From Irpex lacteus (Eukaryota > Basidiomycota > Agaricomycetes > Polyporales > Irpicaceae), in the NCBI GenBank assembly GCA_001986395.2, contig MQVO02000001.1:1240001-1304000 (forward strand): 64,000 nt of DNA. The letters run 5' to 3'. Shown here one piece after another: positions 10,069 to 23,840 of this stretch. Within the stretch, counting starts at the first letter, position 1; every line of letters begins with the position of its first letter. The translations under genes and the position numbers were made by a program. The notes under the pieces were generated by a model, which worked only from the letters and a program-made list of their open reading frames with translations, made no database searches and was not told where the DNA came from.

Positions 10069-11637
10069 ATGAGAGGAACGACCACAACATTGCTGCTGAC
10101 GGTACTGGCTACGCTTTCTGTGACCTGGGCTGCCAAGTTCAACTGGACGACGACCAAATACGTTTACGCATTTGGAGACTCCTACACTTTTGTCGAGGGA
10201 ACGAAAGGATTGGCTACTTTCAGGTAAGACCATGTTCTATCTTGGAGAGGCCTATAGCTAAATTCTGCATTTGTCGGACGCCCTTGTGTACGGTTGTCAT
10301 TAGCTTTATAGGAGATCGTTTCAACTTCAGCTTTACGCCGGAAGAACTTCTCTCGAATGAGATCGTGCCACAAAATGTGAGTGTGCAAATGTCCGCGGCA
10401 GGACTCTATTCACCTGCGACGCTACTCTTCTAGACGAGCTCAGATGGAGCAAATTGGGTACGTACTGTTGGTTATGTCGAAAGAAATACCGATTAAATTC
10501 GCAGTGCGCCAACAGATAGAGTATCTCACGCGATGCTTCGAAGGCCGTCCTTCAGACTGCAAGGAGCATCAGCTTTGGAATTTTGCGTTTGGCGGTGCAG
10601 ATATTGACGCATCTATGTGAGAGCAGATCAGCTAAGATAAATGTGAACTTTTCTAACACTTACTCAGACTACCGCTTCACCACAACTTTACGATCGACCT
10701 TGTCGACGAGGTCAATCAATGGGCGACCTACGCATCTCGTGTCGTCCCGCATCCCGAAAATGAGACCCTTACAGCTTGGTGGATCGGGATCAACGATACA
10801 GGGGATACCCTCAGAAACAGCACGGTCAGTGTTCGACAAAGAACTAAGGAACTTGCGTACTAATATCTTCAACGTCAACCCCACGCATTCACCACACCGA
10901 TCTCATTTCCACCAACGGCCCGAACGGATGTGCAGATTACGGACTTCGCCGCATTCTGGCGTACTGAAATGACGTCCTATTTCAATGCTGTCGTACGTGC
11001 ACTTATCAACGAGAAGTATAGACATAAGCGTTACTAACGACTACATACCCGATTCCTTTCATATACCCAACGTAAATGAATCACACAGGAGCTTGCATAC
11101 TCCAAAGGCCTCAGGGGCACCTATCTGTTCATCAACGTCCCACCGGAGCACCGCAATCCATCGCGAATTGGCGACCCAGCGGGACAAGCCCTCGAGCAGG
11201 CACACATCGAGCTCTACAACGAAATCCTGTCTGAGTTTGTCAGTAAACTGAAGGAGCGTCATCGCAACCTGAACGTCCTCACCTTCGATGCGTACACTTG
11301 GTTCAACCAAATCCTCGACGACGCTCCCTTCTACGGTTTCACAAATATCACTGGGTAAGCGCACCCATGCCTTCTCGTGTTTCATTATGGAGAAGCGAGA
11401 ACACACAGGAGTAGAGCTGATGCACACCATTTCCGTTCTGCCTGCAGGTTCTGCGAATGCTCAGATCCCACGTTCTTCTGGTACAGTAAGCACCCAGCCA
11501 CGCAGATCTAACTTGTCTACACGCGATGTTCACCTCATTTCGAACGCGTGTTTATAGATTCGGGACATCCTACCGCGCGTGTTCATCAATTACTCGCTCA
11601 AGCGATAGAGGGAGTACTTTTGCAGGCCTCGACCTAG
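10069..11637 (+). CDS. CE16-type acetylesterase (GDSL/SGNH hydrolase), secreted
   Basis: Exons join(10069..10223,10304..10376,10434..10457,10516..10616,10668..10824,10936..10992,11089..11354,11448..11485,11558..11637), 316 aa. A signal peptide (TTTTLLLTVLATLSVTWAA) precedes FNWTTTKYVYAFGDSYTFVE, where FGDSYT holds the catalytic Ser (block I). FAFGGADID is the block II region, WIGINDTGDT the block III Asn, and SDPTFFWYNSGHPTARVHQL the block V Asp and His. Order and spacing match carbohydrate esterase family 16, exo-acting deacetylases that trim acetyl from xylo- and manno-oligosaccharides. It would act outside the cell together with xylanases such as the GH10 enzyme at 21-22.5 kb. Exon 3 is only 24 nt. 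Several acceptors had alternatives; those chosen keep the family motifs in frame. Confidence 0.86.
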
Positions 11638-12142
11638 GTCTTAGGTTTGGAGGCACCTAATGCAGGAGAACTACGTCAGCAGATGGAGGGAAGGATGTTG
11701 CGGATGAAGGAACAACTTACCCCTTTGGTAGATGCCCTTTGATAGTACGATTTCCTAGCATGCTTCGATCGTATTAGTAAGAGCCCCACACACTGCGCAT
11801 CATCCCCACCATTGGACACGTCAGTTCGATAACAGTGCCCACCAAATATTTCTGTGGATACTCTGTAGGATTGTTCAAAATGCACGCAATCAGAGAAGAA
11901 CGACAAGGAGGAACCTATTTCCACACGACGACTGAGCAAGTAGCGGCTCTAGACACAAGGAATCTGGAATATATAAGACAGCCAGAAAGGGGACAACTAA
12001 CACATCCGGAGAACAATACTATAACGCTTGATACGTTAGCGAGAAGAAGGGGTAGAAGCATATACGGTGAAAGAGAAATAAAGGAGTGTGAGAGACGGGT
12101 ATCGAGCGTCCGTCGAGGGATTGAACGCGAGGAGGGAGGAAG
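11638..12142. other. intergenic, convergent 3' ends
   Basis: About 500 bp between the 3' ends of the acetylesterase and the VAP gene. Short open frames on both strands have no recognisable content. Confidence 0.4.
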
Positions 12143-13496
12143 TTAGAAGAATAGATAAGTCGTGATGAACACACCCAAGGCCACGATGATGACGACCTGC
12201 AGCGGGACGCCCTCGGTTTGAACTTGCCCCTCGTCTACGTAGCTGCTGACGTCGGTCTCGGGGCCAACGCTGCTTCCATCGTCGGATAGTGCACGTGTGC
12301 GACGACGGAGTTCGGTTGTTGTGCCAGAGACGACAGAGGTTGTAGGGGCGGTGCTTGGGGCTGGCATGGCAGAAATAAGGTCCCTAAGGCGCCTGATTTC
12401 GGCATTGGCGTCGTCGAGCTTAGCAATCAATTCCGGGTTGGGATCCACAACAATGGGGGCTGGAGCAGGAGCAGGGACAGGCGGCGCAGGTGGGGGAGCT
12501 GCTGGTGAGGGAGTGTGGACGTTTACGTTGACAACAGCGGGTCGTTCTTCAGGGGGCGAGGGGATGACGGGTGGCACCTCACGGGCCACAGCAATTGGTG
12601 CGGGAACAGGCTCAGGGGGTGGAGGTGTAGACGGAGCATCGACATGGATGTCATCGTTAGAACGACCGAGGTCGTGGCTGTCGTCGTGTGAGAAGTCGGG
12701 TATAGGGCCGTGGCCATTTGTGGTATGTTGAGTAGTCGTGTTGTAGTGCTGCAAAGCATGAGCTCCTCTGCTAGCGAATAACGGAGGAAGATATTACGTA
12801 CCTCCAATCCGCTCGGATTTGGGAACGAGGGGTCGATCAGTGACTGCGAGTGGCCTTCATCCTCCTCAGGGACCGTCTGACCTTCCGGTGGTAAATATGC
12901 CACTCGTATCTTTTGCGAGTGAACATCTTCGCTCGATTCACCAGACCACTAGAGAAACGTTAAGCGCATACAGAGATAGAGGAGAGGAAGAAAACGTACG
13001 ATATCCTGAAGGGGCAACGTCTCCTTCTCGGGCGTTATGAGTGTACTCTGGATAAGGAACTTGTCCTTGCATTTTGCTGCCAGGGGAGGTTCCTCCTTCA
13101 TAGCCTGGAGCATGACTGCGTAGGATAGTCGGTTGCTTGAGTTCAGGAGACATTTAGAGGCCTATGAGCGACATACCTTGAACTTCCACAGTCTCGCCAG
13201 GATCTACTCTTCCAGAGTTTGGACGGACACAGTACAGCTAAACATCGTGCGATTCGTTAGACACATATAGCGTGCAACCTCTCATTGAGAATAGGCACCT
13301 TTGGGGCGGTCGTCTTGACCTTGAAGGCGACTGGTTGCGTGTTGGGGTTCTTGATAGCAAGCGTACGCTTGACATGGTTCGTGAGCGGTCCTATGAGACG
13401 TGTCCAACTCGGTTAACGGGGCCAACGACGAGCAAGAACATCGTTAGACATACTATTGAAGCCGAGAGTGGTTCCGGGGTCGAGGACGACGGACAT
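12143..13496 (-). CDS. scs2: VAMP-associated protein (VAP/Scs2), ER tether
   Basis: Exons complement(join(12143..12748,12802..12948,13000..13115,13177..13237,13299..13390,13454..13496)), 354 aa. Residues 1-120 are a Major Sperm Protein domain: MSVVLDPGTTLGFNRPLTNH, VKRTLAIKNPNTQPVAFKVK, TTAPKLYCVRPNSGRVDPGE. A Pro-rich linker follows, then a predicted coiled coil (LIAKLDDANAEIRRLRDLI) and a C-terminal membrane anchor (VVIIVALGVFITTYLFF) that ends the protein. This is the standard VAP plan: the tail sits in the ER and the MSP domain binds FFAT-motif proteins at membrane contact sites and for lipid transfer. KTTAPK and RPNSGRVDPGE are the conserved FFAT-binding surface. Confidence 0.93.
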
Positions 13497-14025
13497 GGTT
13501 GGGGGATGGATGTGGAGGAAATGAGCTGAGCTGCGAGTGATGTGATGACGGGACCAGTCTCAAGGCATGTTTTGAGGCGGAGTTTTGGCGCCAGAGTCCA
13601 GCCCGCCTCCGCGTGCCTGCGAACTGCACGCAATCGCCTCTCCTCACAAGCTGCAGCCTTGTTATTCTCAGATATTCACTCTCGCTGGTCTCTGGGGGGC
13701 AAAACGGCGCTATATTTCGGCCTCATGTCTGCCTGCAAGTACGATATTTACTGGAGGATACTACCTAACTAATACTATGGATAACTGATGGAATATTTGT
13801 GGAAGTGTGGGGGTGGGGAGGGTATGCACGATGCAGCAAAAACTACCAAAAAAGAAGAACGCAACGAATGAGACCAAACGACACAAATTAGTGGCAACAA
13901 AATTGTAAAAGCGAGTTCCGAAATAATCAAAGCACGTTGGTCATGTCGTGAGGCCTGAGGAGGCGTCTAGGAGATATAAACAAAGAGATATAGTCCATGG
14001 GATGTGTAATGTCGTGACGATACGG
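13497..14025. other. intergenic, VAP promoter and ABC 3' flank
   Basis: About 530 bp including the VAP promoter and the 3' UTR of the transporter, with A-rich stretches near 13840-13870. No further gene seen. Confidence 0.4.
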
Positions 14026-17000
14026 TTACTTCTTGCTGAGAGCCTGGAGCTGGACATATTCGTAGTAACCCCCGCGGAGCGCAAGGAGCTCGTCGTGAGT
14101 ACCTGATTCACTAACAGCACCGTCCTTGATGAAGTAGCTAAGCAAGAACAGTCAGTATCACCTCAATTTCCAACGAATATAAACGGTAACTCACATGCAA
14201 TCAGCGTTCTGGATCGTCGACAACCGATGTGCAATAGCAAGCGTCGTGCGACCCTTGGCGGCTCTGTCGAGCGCTTCCTGGACAACCTTCTCCGAGTTGG
14301 AGTCGAGAGCAGAAGTGGCCTCATCGAGTAGGAGCACCTTGGGGTTTCTTAGGAGAGCACGAGCGATGGCGATACGTTCTAGAGGTAATGACGTCAGAAT
14401 ACAAACTCCGAGAGAAAAACTCAAAAAGACACTCACGCTTTTGACCACCTGACAGCTGAGAGCCCTTGCCACCAACCTCAGTGTTGAAACCACTAGAAGA
14501 TAAAAATGTTCATCAGCTCGTGCCATATCATCTCAGACAATTGCGGTAAAACTCACTCGGGAAGAGACTGAATGAAGTCGAGGATGTTTGCGTTGCGGCA
14601 AGCCTCCTCAATCTCCTCCTGCGTGACCTCAGACTCGGGCTTGGTAGCTCCGAGCAGAATGTTGAAGCGGACGGTACCGGCGTACAACGTAGGCTCTTGC
14701 GACACAAGGGCGATGTGCTTCCTGTATTCCGAGACATTGAATTCCTTGATGTCAACGCCGTCGAGCTATGTAAATAAGAAGCAGTTAGCAATAAGTCAAA
14801 AAAGAGGGATATCCAGATACTCACGTAGACAGTACCAGCCAGAGGGTCGTAGAACCGCTCGATGAGCTGAATAGTCGTACTCTTTCCGCAACCGGAAGCA
14901 CCAACAAGCGCGACATAGGTACCAGGCTCGACAGTGATGTTGAGGTCACGGAGGACACGAACGCCGGGACGAGTGGGGTAACGGAAGTGAATGCCCTCGA
15001 AGCGAATGTGGCCCTTGACGTCCTTGGGAGTAGCACCATCAGTTGCGTCAGCGTCGATCGTAGGTTGCGAGTCGATGAGGTCGATGATATCCGCAGCAGC
15101 GCCCTTGGCAGAAGACATATCGGGCACGAAGGAGAACACATTTCCGGCCTGGATGGCACCGAAGACGGTCGTCTGGAGGGCAACGAAGAACTGGAAGGTA
15201 CCGTACTCCTGCTTGGACACGAGCTGAGCGCCCCACCAGAAGACGAGCGAGATGACGAAGAAGCCCATAGCCTGAGTGATAGCGTAGAGCAAGTTACTCC
15301 ATAACGCGGTCCTGCTCGACTCCTTGAGAGGTTCGTCCAAACTCTCGCTGTACAACCGCAAGCAGTCGGCCTCACGAGTGAGCGATGCGACGGTACGAAT
15401 GGAGCCGGCAGCCTCGCAAGCGAGCTGGGCGGACGCCTCGTGGGCCTTCTTGTTCTTCTGGTCCTTCAAGACGACGACGTGCAGACGGACGAAACCGGCG
15501 GAGATGACGAGAGGCATGCAGGCGAGACCAACCAGACCGATCTTCCACGCAAATGCGATACCGAGGGCGACACCGATGACGACGGTCGAGGCAGACTGGA
15601 TGATGGCTCCGAGAGTGACACCAGCGAGACCGTGGATCTTCTGGGGGTTGTCACTCAAGCTCGAAGTGAGCTGACCAGTGCTGTGCTCGTCCTTGTCGAA
15701 GTACTCGATGTCTTGACGCAGGATGGCCCGGAAGCTGAGAGAACGGAGCCTTGCGCTCAAAGTGGCGGCGGAGGCACCGAAAGCGTAGTTCTGAATACCG
15801 ATGGTGAAGGTGGAGATGATGGCGATGATGAAGAAGTAGAGGGCGTTGCGGTCACCGTCGTGACGACGTTGGTGAGGGTCGAGCTCGGAGAAGGTGTTGA
15901 TGGCCTTGCCGAAGACGATACCGAATGAGGGGTAAGTAGCACCGGTCACTGCAAAATTGTTAGCAAATATTTTCGCGACCATGAAAGGAGAATCTGCAAC
16001 TCACGGATAGCAGCGATACCACCGCAAATGTAGAACCTCCACGAGTCGGAGTTGATACGGCCCATACGCTTGAACAGGTAGACCAGCGAATACTTATTCT
16101 CCCGGTCCTGGCTTTCCTGAGACTTCTGCCTCTGTTCAAGAATCTCCGAAGCGAGCGAGCGACCAGTGTTAGAACGACCAAGAGGGATCTCCTTCTCCGC
16201 CTGCTTCTCGACATCCTCTTCCTCTTCCGCGTGCTTGCCTTCCTGGCTACCGTGCGCAGTGCTATCATCGTCACCACCCTGGGCAGTGCGCTCACGAGCC
16301 TCACGAAGCTTCTGGGCGTTCACGAGACGGGCGTACGCGCCGTTCTCGTTGCTGAGCAGCTCGTTGTGGGTACCGGACTCGAGGACGAGACCGTCACCCA
16401 TGACGTAGATGCAGTTGGCGTCCTTGATGGTAGAGAGACGATGGGCAATTGTGATGGTGGTACGTCCGGCGGCGGCCTTGTCGAGAGCGTTCTGTACGAC
16501 TCCTTCGGATTGAGTGTCGAGGGCGGAGGTAGCTTCGTCGAGGAGTAGGATACGAGGGTCGGAGACGATAGCACGAGCGATAGCGATACGTTGCTTCTGG
16601 CCACCAGAGAGCAAGAATCCACGTTCACCGACCATAGTCTCGTAGCCCAAGGGAAGCTTGCTGATGAAACCGTCGGCGTTAGCCTTGATGCAGGCCTCCT
16701 TGATCAGCTTCATCTTCTCCTCATCAGAGGCGTGCTCGTGAGGAGTGTTGATGAGACCGTGAGCGACGTTACCCGCGATGGTAGTGGCGAAAAGAGTAGG
16801 TTCCTGCGACACAAGACCGATCTGCGAGCGAAGCCACTTGACGTTCAAGTCCCTCAAGTCAATGCCATCGAGCTTAACAACACCGCTAAGAGGGTCGTAG
16901 AACCGCTCCACGAGAGAGATACAGGTAGACTTTCCAGAACCGGAAGCACCGACGAGAGCGACAGTTTGACCAGCGGGGAACGTGATGCTGAGGTCCTTGA

Positions 17001-18613
17001 CGATCGGGACGTTGGGGCGAGAAGGGTAGTTGAAGTTGACGTGCTCGAGAGTGATCTCACCGATACACTTCTCAGGGCGAAGACCCTCCTCAGAAGCCGA
17101 ATCAATCGAAGGAACGCGATCGATAGTCTGATAGAGTTTGGCGGCCGCACCACGGGCGTGGGTGATAGCCTGCATCTCTGGGGCAAGAAGGGCAAGGGAG
17201 AAGGAACCAATAAGGATGGCGAAGAAGACGTTCACGACGTCTCCGGCGTTGGCATCTTCACGGTTAATCAGGGTAGTACCAAAATCGAAGGCGAGCGCGT
17301 ATGCGCTGTAGATGACGAAGAAGAAAATTGCGAGTCCTCCACCGTGCCAGATAGCGGCTTTCATGTCGACCTTGCGGGACTTGCCGATGAAGACATCGTA
17401 AAGCGATGCGAGGATCGCCTGAGTGCCGAATGCCTGAGCTGTCCGAACCGTCGAGATAACCTCTTCAGCGAGTGAGCCAGCTTCAGCAACGTGCTTCAAA
17501 GAAAGCCTAAAAGACGAGTCAGCAAATAGCAGAGAAAGTAGGGACGATTTGTACGTACTGCATGTAGGCCGAGATAAATCTGTTCATGACACCACCTGTA
17601 ATGGCGATGCAAGGGAGAATAGAGGAAAGGGCCAAGGCGAGACGCCATGATCTAACGTAGGCAAGAATGAAACCAGTGACGAAGGCAGCCAAGAAGTTGA
17701 CAACAAGTGCGACTTTCTCGGAGATACCCTGTTGGACCAAATCTGTGTGAAATTGTTAGTTATGACATTGCGGGTGAAAATTCGGATAACGACTCACGTG
17801 TGTCCGTCTGGATACGTGTAGCAACCTCTCCAGCGCCGACATTGTCGAAGAAGGCAATATCTTGACGGAGGATCGCCTGGAGGTAACGCTCACGAAGGCG
17901 TTTGGCGTTGACCTCGCCCGTGTAGACCCATACATACATGTAAATGAACGTAGCGACAAACATGCCGACACCTATTATGCTGTCAGTAAATCATTATTGA
18001 ACTCGCTGCACTATGTTACGAACCGATATAAGTAAGATAAGAAGCATTAAGCCCTGAGGCACGTCTAAACGCCGCCGCTGCTGCAGGAAGGTCTTTCACC
18101 GCTTGATCGTGACCTGGAGCAGTGGGGTCGTTGACCAGATTGAGAGTAGAACCGAATTCGACGAAGTTTTGCGTGAGCCGACCGAACAACAAACTCATGA
18201 GCGGCTGTGAATCGTGTGAGTTTCGGTAGCGGAGGGCATGAATGGCCGATTACGACGTACCTGGGCTGCTCCTCCCGCCGCTGCGCAAATTAGCCCGATA
18301 CCGTTTATGAAGAGTTCGAATGGGGTAGCAAATCTACGTGGAGGAATAATTAGTTGGCGAAAGACAATAATGGACGGAATACATACCTGAAGAGCGAAGT
18401 GAAGGAGGCGGGCGGGACGTCCTCTTCCTTCTTAACCTCAGGAGTGTCGCTGTCTGGTACAGAGTCATTGTCCGCCTTCTCCGTCTTCTCCGCCTTTGAC
18501 TTTCTCCAGCTCTTCCTCTTCTTCTCGTCTTTGGGCAAGTCTGCCGTGAGGTGGTTGTTCTCAACGCCCGCCTCGAGTGCCTTCTCGTTCGTGGAGTCCG
18601 TCGAGGGGGCCAT
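14026..18613 (-). CDS. ABCB/MDR-type full ABC transporter
   Basis: Exons complement(join(14026..14137,14195..14378,14437..14492,14557..14765,14825..15948,16005..17506,17559..17742,17798..17971,18024..18204,18261..18333,18387..18613)), 1341 aa. Layout is TMD-NBD-TMD-NBD. NBD1 has [10 protein letters not shown] (Walker A), [15 protein letters not shown] (signature), [12 protein letters not shown] (Walker B) and IAHRLSTI (H-loop). NBD2 repeats these as [38 protein letters not shown] and IAHRLSTI. Both sites look catalytically complete. A charged linker ([13 protein letters not shown]) joins the halves and a cytosolic Ser/Lys-rich N-tail precedes the first TMD. This is the P-glycoprotein/Pmd1 type found in plasma or vacuolar membranes, exporting hydrophobic compounds; Ste6-type pheromone export is less likely but not excluded. 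The start MAPSTDS was preferred to an upstream in-frame codon at 18670. Confidence 0.93.
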
Positions 18614-21065
18614 GGCTGGCAGGGGGTGGTGTGCGACTTGTTTAGCGGGGACCAGTCTGGGTGTGATCACCTAGATGGTGGTAGTCGACAACCAAGAGGT
18701 GAATTAGAAACAAAAGTAGAAGGAGCGAGAGATGGGTAGTTTTGATGGAACCGCAGAATAGGGCGCACATGGGCAAGTCCCTTATAAGGCACTCCCCCGC
18801 ATGATAATGAGCTGACGCACTTTACGCAAGCGCCTGGCACGCCGCGTATCTGTCTGCCGCCGAGCTCTTTCCCATCCCCTGTGTCTTTCTCTGTCTGAAA
18901 AATACACCAAAAATTGCATGTCTCACAAGATCTACTCTCCCACTGTACTTATATTTTCGACAGAATTATTCGTCGCATATCGCCCACAGTACAGCGAAGA
19001 AAGGTTGTTTTGTAAATGGGCCGAGCTGGTTCGATCAACAAACTGTCGGGGCGTTTCCCGCTTACGCAAGGTCCTCTGACCGAGTCCTCGACTCCCCCAA
19101 ACGGGCCGACCCCATCAATAAAGTTCAGAAAGCAGCAATCGTAGGTCCCTGCTTGGCATCCGCAGACTGATCATCTCCTCCGTCCCACCACAAATCCGCG
19201 TCCACTCCTCTGCGGCTCGCCTGTTTATTTCACAACTCGAATACCACAGATGCCTTGTTTGTTCTGAAGCTGTGCATCGCGGTCAATGAGCTGCTGAGCG
19301 CACAGTCAGAGTCAACAGCAACCCTCCGAGACGACCGGTGCCCGCCACCAGATAGATGCAAGCCTCCGTGCAACGGAGCGCAGCGTTATTCGTATCTTCG
19401 AGATCGTTCTCACATCTTCCCAGTATCTTGCCCTCCGCCCAGTTCCCGGGTGTGCCATGTGTTCTATATTATCCCCAACTCTCTAATCATGGCGCTCGGC
19501 CCCCGATGTGCACCAGCGGATGCAATTTGTGTCTCCTCAGCTGGGGTCAAACCCAGCTCTGAATCGCGCCCTGCTTTACAGCCCCTGTTAAAACCTATAT
19601 TTAAGCACCCACTTTATCTTAAGCTTTCGATCGGAAGGGATATGAAACATCCTGGCCATCGTGGCGTCGTGAGCCACGGATGCACCTCCTGATCTCGGCG
19701 CATGGCCCTGAGAAAAACATACGTGGACTACTTAGACGTTACTTAGACGCTATCATGTTGGACAGCTACGTATAGAGCGTGGGGAAAGGGCCAAGAAACT
19801 TGAATTCGAAGGGACTTGTATCTCTCCGCGGCGTAAGCTGACGCGTACACTCCTCGGCCCTCTGCCTGAATTGCCCCATCTGCATCGATTTGGAACACAA
19901 CAAACCTCCTTCGCTCGCCTGAAGTTCGCCTCATGACTCTCGTACGCTAGTGGCAACGGTGCCGGGAGGACGAGTCAGCCCAGCTATCTGCGCCACCCTC
20001 CGGCTTCCGTGCATCATAAAGTTTTTAATTCGCTCTGGTGATTGTTCCATGATAGCATGCACCACTGCATCGAGGAATATGGGGGATATCCCGCAGCACG
20101 TCCTCGCAGGCAAGTGACGAATCCCCACATGAAGAACCTCTTTCAAACATTTGTCGAACATTGAAAGAACGGGCAGAAGGCCGTGGGTATCGCGGAGATT
20201 AAAAAAACATACGTGTGTACCTGGCAACGTTGCGATAAGATCTGGACAACCCACCATGTCCTTGACGATCCAAGATCGCTGAGATTTTTATGATAACCGC
20301 TGGATAACCGGACATGGAGTTATCACTTTAGACGCTGGTATAATGCATTCCTCCGATGTTCCTCCTCATGAACACTGCCTCTTGGGGCAGCTTGAAACGA
20401 CTTCTACAGTACCTCCATAATTCTGCGGAGGCTGCGCTGCGTTCCAAGGCCGTCGAGAGTGATTGGCACGTTGCTACGGCACACCAGCTTCACTGGACGC
20501 AGCAGGGTCCAGCTTCTCTCGGATATATCCACGACGGAACCCCGACAGGGTCGGATTAAGGTTGTCATGAGGAAAATTGTCCTTTGTAGATATCGATCCC
20601 GCGTCTAGGCATTGGCCACTCTACAGTAAAAGATTTGAACTGAGATCCATGTGAGTTTACCACAGGTAAGTCTCAACTGGGGCAACTAGAACTTATCCTA
20701 GTACGCTCCACCACGTCTAGAGCTGGCCACATATTTATATAACTTGAACAGTGTCACAAGGGGTGTGTGCCATCTCGACAAGTTTGCACTTAGCACAGTC
20801 CGGACTGTGCTCACCCCCAAAATTGTTCCAATTGAATGTTATCGATGGACAACGCCAGGCATCGCGGGACTGTGCCGCTGCTTGTACGTAGGCGCGGCAA
20901 AGCCATGATCACTTAAGGCACAGCGTGGTTAAGGAGCATGTACCATTCAGAACTGGCTTTGCACTATTATTATCAAGTTGTAGAGCATCATGTACATGTA
21001 TAGTAATCAGATAACCCCCTCCACATTTTCTTTTGCTCGTCGCTCGGGCCTACTTGTGTCTGCGC
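18614..21065. other. 2.4-kb gene-poor stretch
   Basis: It holds the ABC promoter (palindromic CTTATAAG near 18781) and the 3' flank of the xylanase. Short frames (for example minus 19931-20257 and plus 19255-19692) show no domain, no conserved motif and no plausible splice structure. No LTR, tRNA or ribosomal sequence was recognised. A perfect 20-bp palindrome lies at 20792-20811. Confidence 0.4.
20792..20811. repeat. perfect 20-bp palindrome
   Basis: AGCACAGTCCGGACTGTGCT equals its own reverse complement. It lies about 255 bp beyond the xylanase stop in otherwise featureless DNA. Confidence 0.8.
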
Positions 21066-22516
<1,451 letters not shown>

Positions 22517-22597
22517 TCTCGTGAAGAAGAAGTGTCACGGTGCAGCAGGACAGTTGGGTCGATTCGACTCGGGTGCTCTCTACAGTTCTGCTGGTTC

Positions 22598-22604
22598 CTT
22601 TATA
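22598..22604 (-). promoter_or_regulatory. TATA box of GH10 xylanase
   Basis: TATAAAG on the minus strand, about 82 bp before the ATG. Confidence 0.5.
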
Positions 22605-23840
22605 CGCCTTCACCAGCCCCCTGCTAGAGTCGAGCTTGAACTGTTCATCCCCAGCTTGCCGTCATCCCAAGGGGTTAGGACGCTCCTGAACGCGATGAGG
22701 GAGGTCAGTTGATCCAGGTACGTCGTGCGAAAGACTTTAGACGACAAAATGAATAACACCTTAGGTGGTCTCCGCGGGCCTCTTGGTCGACATTTCAGTC
22801 ACATTTTCTGATGGAACGAGGAGAACGACAGAAGTGCGCCGTACGGCGAGGTCTGGTGGTCTGCAACAGCGCACCGGGATTGGATGCTGGACGATGATGC
22901 ATGAGGCGCAATTGAGGTTAAGAACCGGGACAGTCGAATTTCAAGGCGGCGGGTATGATAGCGTCGGCGGAGGAATCTTCGGGGAAATTAAAGATTGCGT
23001 CATGAAGAGGGTGAAAGGGACAGGCAGTGAGTACGAAAGTCCTGGGATGGTAAACATCGAGGAGCACTTTCGACACGCTGCAAAGTTGGTTGGATCTGCT
23101 ATAAATACGAGAAACAGCAGATGCAGGGTAAGAAGCAACGTACGTACAGGCTTCTATACAGTCGAGAAGGAGCATCACGAGCATACCAGTCAGCTGCAGG
23201 TCATGTGGAAATGTCCCGGAATACTGCATGAACCGGACGGCCCGTGGACATGATAGGCCCGTCGTTTGCACATTATACGACGTTTGCAATGTCGTTGCAA
23301 ATGATAGCAATGATAAAGACAAGCACTACAAATGCTGCTGTAAAAGTCGCGACTATGTAAGGGAGATAGTCAGAGAAGAGCCATACTACGCACCTGAAGA
23401 ATGCCTATGTTATGAAGGTGGCATCATGATATACGTCTAGGTCTGCACCATTGAGCGTGCGTTAAGTTGTGACATATGCTGATGAAGGAAAAAAACAGCT
23501 TGAGTTGCATGATCGTGGCAATATGACTGGCAATGTTGAGAGAATTAGTCTCGGATGACTCGGAGCTTGAGTCGGAAGAGGTATGGCGTCTATATCAACG
23601 CCACAAAGCTACAGACGCCGGGTACAGGCCACATTCGGAATCCCCAGATTCTTGCCCTCATGTGTACCGCCAGTTTGCTGCCAGTGGTACGTGTTACCGT
23701 TACGTCAAATACTCCTGCGCCTTACCCGCTTTTCAACGTTCACTAGCACTAGCGGCGATCAAAAGTTGTCATACTTAATCAGTGTGCATCTTACGAGTAG
23801 AACCCTTCAAGTTGAATGTCACGGTCTCTCTCGCGCTAGC
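22605..23840. other. intergenic between xylanase and F-box gene
   Basis: Divergent promoter region of about 1.2 kb. Plus frame 22765-23253 and minus frame 22918-23322 overlap each other and have no recognisable domain or convincing start context. Confidence 0.4.

Noticed and set aside
15440..15928. Long plus-strand frames over the ABC transporter (also 16591-17475)
   Set aside because: Low-complexity antisense shadows of codon-biased GC-rich coding sequence.
19931..20257. Minus-strand frame in the gene-poor region
   Set aside because: No domain, no splice partners and no homologous neighbour; length is within chance for this base composition.
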